From Euperipatoides rowelli (lineage: Eukaryota; Onychophora; Udeonychophora; Euonychophora; Peripatopsidae), in NCBI GenBank assembly GCA_003024985.2, contig PXIH01S0030407.1: a stretch of 11,437 nucleotides of DNA. The stretch is one strand, 5' to 3'. Every line of letters starts with the position of its first letter. The first letter of the stretch is position 1. A model generated the notes under the pieces. The model was not told the origin of the DNA. It made no database searches and saw only the letters and a list, made by a program, of their open reading frames with translations. Both the position numbers and the translations under genes were made by a program. Positions 1 to 7,989 of the stretch are shown here, piece after piece.

Positions 1-93
1 GACCCCCACTACAATTTTTGCCTATATCCGCCCCTACAGGGGCCTCAGATTTTCATGGGGCCAGGGGCCTCAAGTACCCTTAATCCGGCCCTG
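1..93 (-). mobile_element. Terminal fragment of a probable hAT-type DNA transposon (runs off the left edge)
   Basis: Read on the minus strand, the block ends at 93 with CAGGGCCGGATTAAG. A CAGGG/CAGGGCCGG start is typical of hAT-superfamily terminal inverted repeats. The block is GC-rich (several GGGGCC and CCCC runs) and stops abruptly at 93, where the sequence turns AT-rich. It has a second CAGGGGCC/GGCCCC motif further inside, as hAT non-autonomous ends often do. If this is right, the 8-bp target duplication would be TGCTAAAC (94-101), but the other end lies outside the window and cannot be checked. No coding sequence is visible. The superfamily call rests on the terminal motif and composition only. 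Confidence 0.45.
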
Positions 94-266
94 TGCTAAA
101 CAGTTCAGCGTCATTGCCCACCTCCAAAAATTCAAAGAGTCTATTTTCCTTGTATATACTTTGCAACCATTACATTTTCCTGTATTGAATTATTTTATTA
201 TAAAAAACAATGTTATAAATAAATGCAATTAATGAATAAATTTATTTTTAGAAAAAAATAATATTA
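94..266. other. AT-rich spacer, nothing recognised
   Basis: This is AT-rich DNA between the hAT-like end and the first SINE. I see no ORF, RNA gene or repeat of note. Confidence 0.6.
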
Positions 267-510
267 GCCCTGCCAGCTGGTCTAGCAGGTAAGAGCTATT
301 AGGTTGCAGGTCAAATCCCCTGTAGGGTTTTTTTGGGGATTTCTCCAGAAAGTTATTGTATATGACTTTTATGTTTTTTCTCTAAGTTATATACTCAAGG
401 TAATTTGAGGCTCTGGAAAAATGCTTATGATTTATAGTATGATTATGTATTACATTATGTATTACAGTATATATGAATTGTAAATAAATTAATTTTTTTT
501 AAAAAAAAAA
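267..510 (+). mobile_element. Decayed tRNA-derived SINE
   Basis: The head, starting GCCCTGCCAGCTGG, resembles a tRNA 5' end. An RNA polymerase III A-box-like TGGTCTAGCAGG lies at 278-289 and a B-box-like GGTCAAATCC at 309-318, one mismatch from GWTCRANNC. The box spacing is shorter than in a real tRNA, so part of the anticodon region is missing. A roughly 180-bp AT-rich tRNA-unrelated body follows, with short tandem ATGTATTAC-like units at ~445-475. The tail is an A-rich stretch (about 500-511). I could not find a convincing target-site duplication, so the outer limits are approximate and the copy is probably old. Confidence 0.55.
278..289 (+). promoter_or_regulatory. Pol III A box of the SINE head
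   Basis: TGGTCTAGCAGG fits the A-box consensus TRGYNNANNNGG. Together with the B-box-like motif at 309-318 it supports a tRNA-derived internal promoter. Activity is unlikely because the B box is imperfect and the spacing is short. Confidence 0.5.
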
Positions 511-680
511 AGAATATGAATTAAGAAATGTTTCAATATCAAAAAAAAAACACTATCAAATTTTTCGTTCACGAAACAGGATTCAGATCATGTTGTTTGG
601 TTTTTCAATCTGTGGTCCGTATATATCTACCAAAAAATTTATATTCAAGAAGATTAAACATTTTTATTGCCTGTAGAATG
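511..680. other. AT-rich spacer, nothing recognised
   Basis: This stretch has A-rich runs (501-511, 541-550) and no recognisable element. A 65-codon open frame at 528-725 shows no protein-like features. Confidence 0.5.
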
Positions 681-684
681 TCAG

Positions 685-745
685 CACGTAAAACGTGTCC
701 CACGTGGCTCATGCGTTCCACTTAAAAGAAGATAAAATGACGTAA
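685..745. promoter_or_regulatory. Cluster of ACGT-core sites (E-box and CRE-like) upstream of the coiled-coil gene
   Basis: Four ACGT cores occur within under 60 bp of otherwise AT-rich DNA: CACGTA (685-690), AACGTG (692-697), a perfect E-box CACGTG (701-706), and TGACGTAA (738-745), a CRE/ATF-type site. A consensus AP-1 heptamer TGACTCA follows at 819-825. They lie 165-305 bp upstream of the 990 start codon, so they are plausible proximal promoter elements for it. The motifs are plain in the sequence. Their use is inference. Confidence 0.35.
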
Positions 746-818
746 CAATAATTGTGTTATTGAATTACATTCTTAAACAATACCATACAATATTATTATT
801 ATATTAAAATGCCGACGA

Positions 819-825
819 TGACTCA
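819..825. promoter_or_regulatory. AP-1 consensus site
   Basis: TGACTCA is a perfect match to the bZIP AP-1 heptamer, 165 bp upstream of the gene's start codon. A single heptamer can occur by chance, so its role is uncertain. Confidence 0.25.
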
Positions 826-902
826 CCTTGTCAGTCACGAAAACGAAATATTTGAATCTCTGTAACATAAGCATTACCATTTTTTATTTCTCCGTTTAAC
901 TA

Positions 903-920
903 AATGTCCTATCATTTTAG
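903..920 (+). promoter_or_regulatory. Possible 3' splice acceptor in the 5' leader
   Basis: A pyrimidine-rich run, with a branch-like GTTTAACTAAAT near 894-905, ends in CATTTTAG at 920. This resembles a 3' splice site. If used, a leader exon would start at 921 and join a non-coding upstream exon outside the recognisable region. All coding sequence would still be in the single downstream exon, because TGA (924-926, 966-968) and TAA (969-971) are in frame before the start codon. Confidence 0.25.
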
Positions 921-947
921 TTGTGAAAATATACATCTCTTGGAATC

Positions 948-956
948 TATATAAAT
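948..956 (+). promoter_or_regulatory. TATA-like box just upstream of the start codon
   Basis: TATATAAAT lies about 40 bp before the ATG at 990. If it is a real TATA box, transcription would begin near 978-982 and leave a leader of only about 10 nt. AT-rich DNA produces such motifs by chance, and this reading competes with the splice-acceptor reading at 920. Confidence 0.3.
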
Positions 957-989
957 CCTAATGTATGATAACCTTATTCTATTAACACA

Positions 990-3860
990 ATGATGTCAAT
1001 GAATCATAACACAAAAATGAATACAAACAATTTTTTAAGCAGGTATGATTCTGAACTATTCACAGATCCTATCCACTTAACTAATCCGGAGTTAATGGTT
1101 AATAAGGATTCTTCTATTTTCAAAGGACCTAAGCAAGATTATAAAGAAAAACTACAACAGTCTGAATATCAGATTAAAAATTTAATGGACTTGCTGAAGG
1201 AATCTAGCACTATTTGCGAAAAACAAGGAATGGAATTGGTTGAGAATGCAGAGTCCTTTCAAAGGGAACTCCAAAATAATATTGTCTGTAGACATTCTAC
1301 CATGGATTTCGGGAAGAAAGAAACTGCTGATCAAGAGGAAATGATATGTAAGTTACAACAGATTTTGTCTGAATTGCAAAATGCTGCCAATACACAAGAA
1401 ATTTTCTTATTTCAAAGCAATGCTAAGGTAGAAAATCTAAAACAAGATCTTCAAGAATCAAATAATATAATCAATCAAATGAAAGATCTATTAAAAGGAG
1501 AAGAGAAATGGCTTGGTAAACCTATTTTTGATCAAAATAAGACCCGATTTAAAGACAATGAAATATTACTACCTGCTTTAGAAAACTGTTTAAGGGAATA
1601 TCATAACCTTATTTATTCTTCCAATACCAAGTTAAAAATGCCAGAATGTGATTTTGAGAACACAAAACAAGCTCTTCATGGAGAGAAACAGCATAAATTT
1701 AACCAAACAGAACTAACTAAGGCAAAAGTTATCAATTCTTGTAGTCAAGATTTAAGCCTTCAACAAAAATTAAAATCTATAGAAAATAATCACCAGAAAC
1801 AGTTGGAAAATTATAATAACCAAATCAAAGAACTGGAAATCAAACTGGATCATAAAATGGAAAATTGTGGACTTGATGATAAAATTTGGCAAGATGAGAT
1901 ACAATCTTTAAACCGTAAAGAAGAAGACTTACACTTTCATTTGTCTGGAAAACAGATCAGTAACAAAGAACTTAAAATCTGCAAGACCAAATTAGAAATA
2001 CAAAATGAATCCTTACAAAAGTTAATATCTAAATTAAATGATGATTTAATTTTTGAACGAAAACAGCGCCAACATTTATCCCAAAAGGAGCAGGAAAAAG
2101 AAGCTAAATTAAACTCTCTTGAAAGATATGTTGAATCTAAAGAAAACCAAGTTGAAGAGCTAGAAAAAATTATCTATTCTTTTAAAGAGGAAAATAAAAT
2201 GCAATTGGATTTTATGGCTAGAAATATTGAACATCAAATTCAGCTAAAAAATAATATACAAATTGATAAAATAACCAAAGACTTGCAAGCTTCCAATGAA
2301 AAGTGCAATAATATTTTTCAAGATATAGAAAAACAACAGACGGATATCAATAATTTACAATCGGAACTTTCAGATGTTAAGCATAAATTTAGTGAAACGA
2401 AATTACAATTGGAATCCATGGCTCATCAATATGCTTTGGGTATTGTGCAAATTGACAAACAAAATGAAGAATTTCGAGTTTTGTCAATTAAATGTGATCA
2501 TTTGCAATATTTGAATCAGCAAGGATGTCAAGAAATAGCCAGACTTGAAAAACAGCTTAATCATTTATCAGCCCATCTTACAGACAAAACTACAGAAGAT
2601 TCTATATTCCATCATCGTTCTGCACAACTAAAACAACAATTTCAATGTAAACATGAAGACAATACAGTATTAATGGAACATAAACTCAATCTTAAGAAAC
2701 TACACCTTAAAGAAAAGAGATTAATTGATTTAGAAGAAGAATTGGACAAACTTGTGGGATTATATAACACTTCTGAAAAGGAACTGAGGGAAATTAAATT
2801 AGAAAAAGAAAATAGTAATCGTGAATTAACTGAAGCTAGGAGTCAGTTGAATCATTTAAAAGAAGAAAGGGATGCTTTATTTTTACTGATAAATTCAGAA
2901 AAAGATGAAAAAATAAGAGAGATAAACAAACTTGAAGCTAAATTAAAGATTCAGGACACGGATTTGAAAATTATCAGTCAGAATTTGTCAGCCAGCAAAG
3001 ATAGGGTATCTTGTACAGTATTCACTTTACAAAAACAGTTGAATGAAAGATCAATACAGGTAGAGAATTTAACAGATAAAGTAAAATCACTAGAGGAAAT
3101 TCTAGATGTGATGAAACAAGAAAAAGAGGCAATAAGAGATGAACGAGAAAAATTGGCTGTAATTTTAAATAAAACTTTAATTAGCAATGATAAGTTGATA
3201 GGAGAAATTAATACTTTATCGCGAGCAGATAGGGAAAAAAAAGTCATCATACTCAAACTAGAAAACGCCTTAAGAAATGCTGCAAAGAAGTATGAAACGG
3301 TTGAATCTTTACTGAAACACTATGAACAGGATATTAATAAAATTGAAACTACATATAAAAATGATCTGCATGAACTGCAGTTGCCTGGTCCATTTGCATC
3401 AATAAAAAGCAGTCCCTCGTATAGTGGTCCTGAAGTACCATGTCAAATGAATCGACAGAGAAGGCCAGAGTTCATGGAAACTCGTAAAATTCAACAAAAA
3501 CTACCTAAACAATCCAGGCCAACACAGTCTATGTCAGCTATGAATGATGTCTGGGTAGATCTTAAGAAGATTCTGACTGAGATACAGAACTTGGCTTCTG
3601 ATCAATCCCTCTCCCAGCCAATAGACAGTGGAAAAGCATATCATTTGCAGAGAACCAATAATTACATCCCAAGAAGAAGTCCCAGTGATGGAACTGTAGA
3701 TTCTAGTGTAACCAAACATTCTAAAAACAGAGATACATCTTATAAACGATATAAGGAAAGTGATATTCCTAGTTTAAAAGAACGTTTTCAGGGTTCAGAC
3801 TGTCAATCAAATACGTCCACCGAAACGTTGGCTAATGATAATGTTCTGATAGAGAGATAG
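990..3860 (+). CDS. CCDC158: Single-exon CCDC158-like long coiled-coil protein (956 aa)
   Basis: The ORF is intact and uninterrupted. The start at 990 is the first ATG after in-frame stops at 966-971, and Met2, Met4 and Met10 are alternatives. Residues ~50-797 are almost continuous heptad-type coiled coil rich in E, K, Q, N and L. Residues ~798-956 are a polar, S/T/Q/R-rich, probably disordered tail with one short helix (DVWVDLKKILTEIQNL, from ~853). I identify it from recalled vertebrate CCDC158. The shared points are the N-terminal F-x3-Y-x2-EL block (~15-24), the QIKNL...ESSTICEKQ segment, the QEEM...ELQNAA...SNAKVENL segment, the end-of-coil HELQLPGP (~794-801; vertebrate KELQGPGY), and the later DLK-LL helix. 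Vertebrate proteins are about 1,100 aa with a further C-terminal coil, which is absent here. The biochemical role of CCDC158 is poorly known, so I assign no function beyond a structural coiled-coil protein. The lack of introns suggests a retrogene. Another long coiled-coil family is the main alternative. Confidence 0.78.
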   Translation: MMSMNHNTKMNTNNFLSRYDSELFTDPIHLTNPELMVNKDSSIFKGPKQDYKEKLQQSEYQIKNLMDLLKESSTICEKQGMELVENAESFQRELQNNIVCRHSTMDFGKKETADQEEMICKLQQILSELQNAANTQEIFLFQSNAKVENLKQDLQESNNIINQMKDLLKGEEKWLGKPIFDQNKTRFKDNEILLPALENCLREYHNLIYSSNTKLKMPECDFENTKQALHGEKQHKFNQTELTKAKVINSCSQDLSLQQKLKSIENNHQKQLENYNNQIKELEIKLDHKMENCGLDDKIWQDEIQSLNRKEEDLHFHLSGKQISNKELKICKTKLEIQNESLQKLISKLNDDLIFERKQRQHLSQKEQEKEAKLNSLERYVESKENQVEELEKIIYSFKEENKMQLDFMARNIEHQIQLKNNIQIDKITKDLQASNEKCNNIFQDIEKQQTDINNLQSELSDVKHKFSETKLQLESMAHQYALGIVQIDKQNEEFRVLSIKCDHLQYLNQQGCQEIARLEKQLNHLSAHLTDKTTEDSIFHHRSAQLKQQFQCKHEDNTVLMEHKLNLKKLHLKEKRLIDLEEELDKLVGLYNTSEKELREIKLEKENSNRELTEARSQLNHLKEERDALFLLINSEKDEKIREINKLEAKLKIQDTDLKIISQNLSASKDRVSCTVFTLQKQLNERSIQVENLTDKVKSLEEILDVMKQEKEAIRDEREKLAVILNKTLISNDKLIGEINTLSRADREKKVIILKLENALRNAAKKYETVESLLKHYEQDINKIETTYKNDLHELQLPGPFASIKSSPSYSGPEVPCQMNRQRRPEFMETRKIQQKLPKQSRPTQSMSAMNDVWVDLKKILTEIQNLASDQSLSQPIDSGKAYHLQRTNNYIPRRSPSDGTVDSSVTKHSKNRDTSYKRYKESDIPSLKERFQGSDCQSNTSTETLANDNVLIER

Positions 3861-4194
3861 GTCAGGAGCATTTATCAACAATACATAATAACTTATAACC
3901 ATTAACAGAAAAATAGAATACTTTGTAATCAACACCAGGTATTTGGCATCCGATAGGATTTTTATTTTACATCTTTTTATACTACCCTTGTTCTATCCAA
4001 ATATTTTCCTCCTTCTTTATTTAACATACAAAATTTCTAATATTATTTTATGTATATTCCAAGATAGAAATTATTACTATTATTTTTGTATAATAAAATA
4101 TCTTCAAAAATGTTATCATCATGAAATTAAAAATGTACCCAAAAAATTTGAATATAATTTATTAGATGTTGTTATTTCATGCCAGTTTGCATAC
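3861..4194. other. 3' flank of the coiled-coil gene, AT-rich
   Basis: This is non-coding, AT-rich sequence between the stop codon and the transposon end. It holds the AATAAA described separately. I see no poly(A) tract that would mark the 3' end of a recent retrocopy. The 84-codon frame across 3943-4197 is AT-driven, full of F/Y/I, and shows no family features. Confidence 0.5.
4092..4097 (+). promoter_or_regulatory. Candidate polyadenylation signal for the coiled-coil gene
   Basis: AATAAA lies 232 bp after the stop codon and about 100 bp before the transposon begins. It would give a 3' UTR of about 250 nt. AATAAA is common in AT-rich DNA, so the call is positional. Confidence 0.4.
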
Positions 4195-4196
4195 TA

Positions 4197-4915
4197 GTCG
4201 GTTACTGGCATATAGACCCATAGGAAAGTCAAAAGTTACTCATAATAGAAATGGGCCATTTAATATACACCTAAAGGAATAAAAAAAAATTTGAGTGGAC
4301 ATTACCAAACAGTTGTATTTTTATTGGGAGGGGGTGTCAAATGGCAGCTAAATCATCCCTTTTTTTCATATATTGCTTCTTGTCATACTGAGTTTAAAAA
4401 TAATTACCAAATAGGTTTTTGGGTTGAAAAATCTAAAATATGTACTTCTAAAACATCAAAGTTAACCCCCTTCCCCCCCAATGGCTTGCAATTTTCTTTT
4501 TTACTTTTTGTTTTTAAATAAGTTTTTTAACACCATAAATTTCATGGTATCTTATTCAAATATATTTAAGTAGATATAATACTTGTCATTAATATACTTT
4601 AAAGAAGTGTTTTAAAAACAAATACCAAATCATTAAAAGGTGATTTGACTAGGGAGGCTGAAGATTTATATGATTTTGAAGAAAATTTTAATAACAGAAT
4701 ATATGATACTAGTACAGATGAAATTTATTTATTAAATTGAAAAAACTATTGTATTTTTTAAATATATAAATTTATTTTCTCAAACATTTCCTCCAACAGT
4801 TGCAGTATTCTACATGTGACATTCTTAACACACATGCATCGTCATGCGTTACAACTGCTACAGATGCATGAACAGAATAGGTCTTCAGGAAGAGGATTTA
4901 AGCTTTTTTGTGGCT
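4197..4915 (-). repeat. Left inverted arm: inverted copy of the transposon 3' end
   Basis: This arm pairs with 6722-7387 plus 7990-8138 on the opposite strand, with many substitutions and small indels. Its inner ~120 bp (about 4790-4910), read on the minus strand, encodes the same C-terminal tail as the + strand transposase at 6740-6850. It reads SLNPLPEDLFCSCICSSCNA, then RCMCVKNVTC after a stop, against SLNPLPEDQSCSCTC and CKCIKNDVTC on the right. So the arm is not a simple terminal repeat. It is an inverted duplicate of coding plus 3' non-coding sequence, and it sits where the 5' half of the transposase should be. Confidence 0.75.
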
Positions 4916-4954
4916 TGTTGTTAAGCAAAATAATATTTTAGTGCTGTATCTACA

Positions 4955-6860
4955 GACATGGAACTAGAACAATGTATTCAAAGGTCACAAAATAATCCAC
5001 TTAGAGGCATTATTTGCAATACAAAACTAGTATGTTACTGAGTGGCAGTTGATATACCATGAAATACTAGCAAAAAGCAATACTCTTTGACAACTGACAG
5101 GTTTAGGTTACACAAGATATTCTGAAATGGCATTTCATAAATGGCTTTATGGACCAGTTGCAGAAAGTATGTACTCAAACATCAATAAAATGGTTAACTT
5201 TATAAGAGAATGTGGTAAAGGCTTATGAAGTACAGACAACAGTTCAACTCTACCATTTCATTTCAAAAACTTCCTTGCCTCATGATGTTGCTGAGAAAAT
5301 CCTTGCCATCAGACAACATGGAACAGAAGCATACATGGAGTTCAGGGAGCAAGTACAGTATATATTTAAAAAAAAACAAGAAAGTTGGGGGATCCTATAA
5401 AGAAAGTTAACTTACCAAACTTTATTATGTTTTGTAAACATGAAAAGAAACCTAAAAAGTTAAAATTAAAAAAAGAAACAGTGTCATCTAATGCTGACAA
5501 ATTCGTAAATAATTGTGGGATTCGAGGTTTATTTTTAAAGGACATTTTAAAATATGACCATCGTGAAAGAAATTCTCTCTTTAATAATCAGGAATTCTAG
5601 GTTAAACCACAAAAGTATCTTTTAGTAGGTCAACTAGAAAAAGCATTAGCTTCTGAAGACTATGAAATGGATCTCAACATTTCCACACCAACAGCAGTAG
5701 TTGTTGATTTCTTGGCACAGAATCATCACGTAAAGACATCACAAATTTTGGATTTTTTTTATTTTTACTTAGCTTGGAGTAGTCTACTAGTTGTAAATCA
5801 GTTAAGAGAGTAAATTTTGTTTTTGACAGCTACCTAGAAGAATCTCTGAAAAGAGAAGAAAGAGAAAGATGAAAAACAGAAGATGTAATAGAATATGTGG
5901 ACCTGTAGGAGAACTGTCCAGCTAGAAAAATTATGGGTTTCTGGAAAAAAAAAAAAAAACAAGGAATGCTTAGAACTTACTGCAAGGAAGTACTTTCTTG
6001 AAGAAAAGAAATCAGCCTCATAATTAGCTTTAAGTGGTATGCTGTCTGGTGGAAATATATTACCTGATATTAAGAGAAGCTCGAGTATGCAGATCCAAAC
6101 TTGTAATAACATAACTGTGACTTTAGAAGAGGCTTATGTTCATCTTATTGTGCATGTGTATGATGCTGTACAAACCTACAAATGCAATATTTTACATTAG
6201 CTCTCTTATTGAGGTACTGTCAGGAGCCGTATTGTAAAAAAGGTGCAGAAGAAATTGGGCTTAAGTATGGTACAGGAACAAAAGAAAGGTATCTTCCTGC
6301 ACACAAACTAGCTTTTACATTGAGAGACAATAAGTGTTTAAATATCATTATAGCACCATACTGACAGGTTGTGACATTACCAGTAAGGTTGGAAGTAAAG
6401 CGTGAGCATTAAAAGAGTCACCAGAAAAATACCTCAGTGGTTGTGGAGAATCTGCTGTCTTAACTTGTGATATAGTTGACAGTGTTGAATTGTACTTACT
6501 AAATGTTATCAAACCTAGTGGAAGTAATGTAAAAACATTTGATGCATTAGATACTCATTATACACTGGGTCACAGTCTTTGGAATAACTTCTACCTTCCA
6601 TTCATGAAGGCCATATTAAAAGGAGTTTTCTTGCTATTTGACAGCAATTCATTCTTCTTAATCCAGATGTACAACCTCTTTTTCCTGAAGATCATGGATG
6701 AGAGAAAGAATATGATTTCCTCAAACCAAAAAAAAGCTTAAATCCTCTTCCTGAAGACCAATCCTGTTCATGCACCTGTACGATGACGATGCACTTTTAA
6801 TGCAAGTGCATTAAGAATGATGTCACGTGTACAGAATACTGCAAATGTTGGGGGAAATGT
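4955..6860 (+). pseudogene. Decayed transposase with LTGCD/XPG-like motif and Cys-rich C-terminus
   Basis: At least eight stops and frame changes break this frame. Motifs occur in the order expected for a protein family found in many invertebrate genomes. They are DMELEQCIQRSQ (from 4955), EWQLIYHEILA (5040-5072, other frame), SLPHDVAEKILA (~5270), TPTAVVVDFLAQN (~5690), VFDSYLEESLKREER (5819-5863), LALSGMLSGG (from 6024), EEAYVHLIVHVYDAV (from 6126; the family usually has EADTR here), RYLPAHKLA (~6290), LTGCDITSKVGSK (6361-6399), ALKESPEKYL (from 6406), and CSCTC...CKC...TCTEYCKC (6765-6848). GCD followed by S-K-x-G-x-K resembles the FEN/XPG nuclease GCD plus helix-hairpin-helix region, which points to Academ. 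The N-terminal part of the family is missing: coding starts right after the left arm. It cannot make a working enzyme. Confidence 0.65.
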
Positions 6861-6885
6861 TTAAGAAAATAAATTTATATAAAAA

Positions 6886-6997
6886 TAATAATAATACATT
6901 AATGTAAAGTTTACATTAGGGCAAATTTTTCGAATCAGTTGTTGTTTATCTTAAGGCTGTTTTGAGGCGATATAATATTTAATAATAATACATTAAT
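6886..6997. repeat. 18-bp perfect direct repeat bounding a 76-bp arm-specific segment
   Basis: TAATAATAATACATTAAT occurs at 6886-6903 and again at 6980-6997. The 76 bp between them, with the near-palindrome AATGTAAA-G-TTTACATT, is absent from the left arm. Either a small insertion occurred in the right arm, or the left arm lost one repeat plus the intervening DNA by slippage. Confidence 0.55.
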
Positions 6998-7387
6998 TTG
7001 TTCAGTTTAATAAATAAATTTCATTTGTACAAGTATCTTGTGCATTCGTTATTAATAAAATTTTCTTCAAAATCATAAATCTTCACCCATCCCACTCAAA
7101 GCACCCTTTTATGATTTTAGTTTTTTTTTTCCACTCTTCTTGAAAGTATAATTATGACAAATATTATATCTACTTAAATACAATTGAATAAGATACACCA
7201 AGAAATTTATCTGTAATAAAAAAACTATTTAAAAATAAAAATTAAAAAAAAAAATTACAAATCAGGGTGGGGGGGGTAGAGGGAAAACTTTGGTGTTCTA
7301 GAAGTATATATTTTAGATTCCTCAACCCTAAACCATATTATTTGATAATTACTTTTTAAACTCAGTATGACAAGCAATATATGAAAA

Positions 7388-7989
7388 TATATTATTATAT
7401 TTCAGGTATTTATTAATAGAAAATATTAGAAAAATTACAATAATGAAAAAGACTTCGCCCCAAGGGATATGATATTTCTTACAGAAGATGAAACTAAAGA
7501 ATTAAACATATGAATAAGGAAAAAAAAAATATACATATAAAAATTACTAAGATAGTGTGATTAGGTATCGGTACTTAATTAACTGCTATTCAATAGTTTA
7601 ATAAAAAATGGTACTGAAGAGTTAGCATATCGCTTAGTGTGAACATAGGGAACAAAATAGTTATTAGAATGTCTTGTTCTAATATCACACACATCGAATC
7701 TCTTACTTGGAGCAAATGACTCTTTTTTTTTTTTTTTCAAAAAACTCCTTAGCAAATTTTATAGAAATTTCAAGGCGGACGCATAGGCGGAGATTTCAAA
7801 CACAACAATCTTAAAGCATTTTGATAATTCAAATATTCTTGACCTAAAATAATCTTACAAACTCTTTTTTGAAGAGATTCAATGTCATTTATCTGAGATA
7901 CAGTCTGAGAAGAGTGCCAAACTACACAGGCATATTCCAAAGATGGACGTATGTACGTAGTATATATATAAATAGTTCTACTTTGGATA
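7388..7989 (-). mobile_element. 5'-truncated LINE (CR1/Jockey group) nested in the right arm
   Basis: The segment interrupts the homology between the two transposon arms: arm sequence stops at ~7387 and resumes at ~7990. On the minus strand it begins inside the C-terminal part of a reverse transcriptase ORF and runs into a short 3' UTR with AATAAA before the junction. The short length and missing 5' part are typical of target-primed reverse transcription. I could not define a clean target duplication. The insertion is younger than the arm duplication, because only the right arm carries it. Confidence 0.7.
7579..7977 (-). pseudogene. LINE reverse transcriptase C-terminal fragment (frameshifted)
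   Basis: The minus-strand frame reads YTTYIRPSLEYACVVWH, then INDIESLQKRVCKIILG and NALRLLCLKS. This is the classic post-catalytic thumb/C-terminal region of CR1/Jockey-group LINE reverse transcriptases (Y-x-RP-LEYA-VW...IE-VQKR). Near 7790 the frame shifts, and the reading continues as RLCVRLEISIKFAKEFFE. A second shift falls at the 15-bp T run (7723-7737). The last exon-like block, RFDVCDIRTRHSNNYFVPY then HTKRYANSSVPFFIKLLN, ends at a stop at 7579-7581. The polymerase catalytic motifs are not present. It is a dead copy. Confidence 0.72.

Noticed and set aside
267-330. Functional tRNA gene at the first SINE head (and likewise at 9880-9965)
   Set aside because: Neither can form a full cloverleaf with normal box spacing, and both are followed by SINE bodies.
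528-725. 65-codon open frame on the plus strand
   Set aside because: It has no family features, starts in A-rich spacer and runs through the ACGT-core cluster. It is probably chance.
2978-3256. Open frame antisense to the coiled-coil gene
   Set aside because: Its serine/leucine/phenylalanine-rich content is what the complement of a K/E/L/S-rich coiled coil produces. The same applies to 3534-3719.
3943-4197. 84-codon open frame after the coiled-coil gene
   Set aside because: It is rich in F, Y, I and L from AT-rich DNA, crosses a likely poly(A) signal and ends at the transposon junction. No protein family is recognisable.
4291-4521. 76-codon open frame inside the left transposon arm
   Set aside because: It lies in non-coding arm sequence, and the equivalent stretch in the other arm does not keep the frame.
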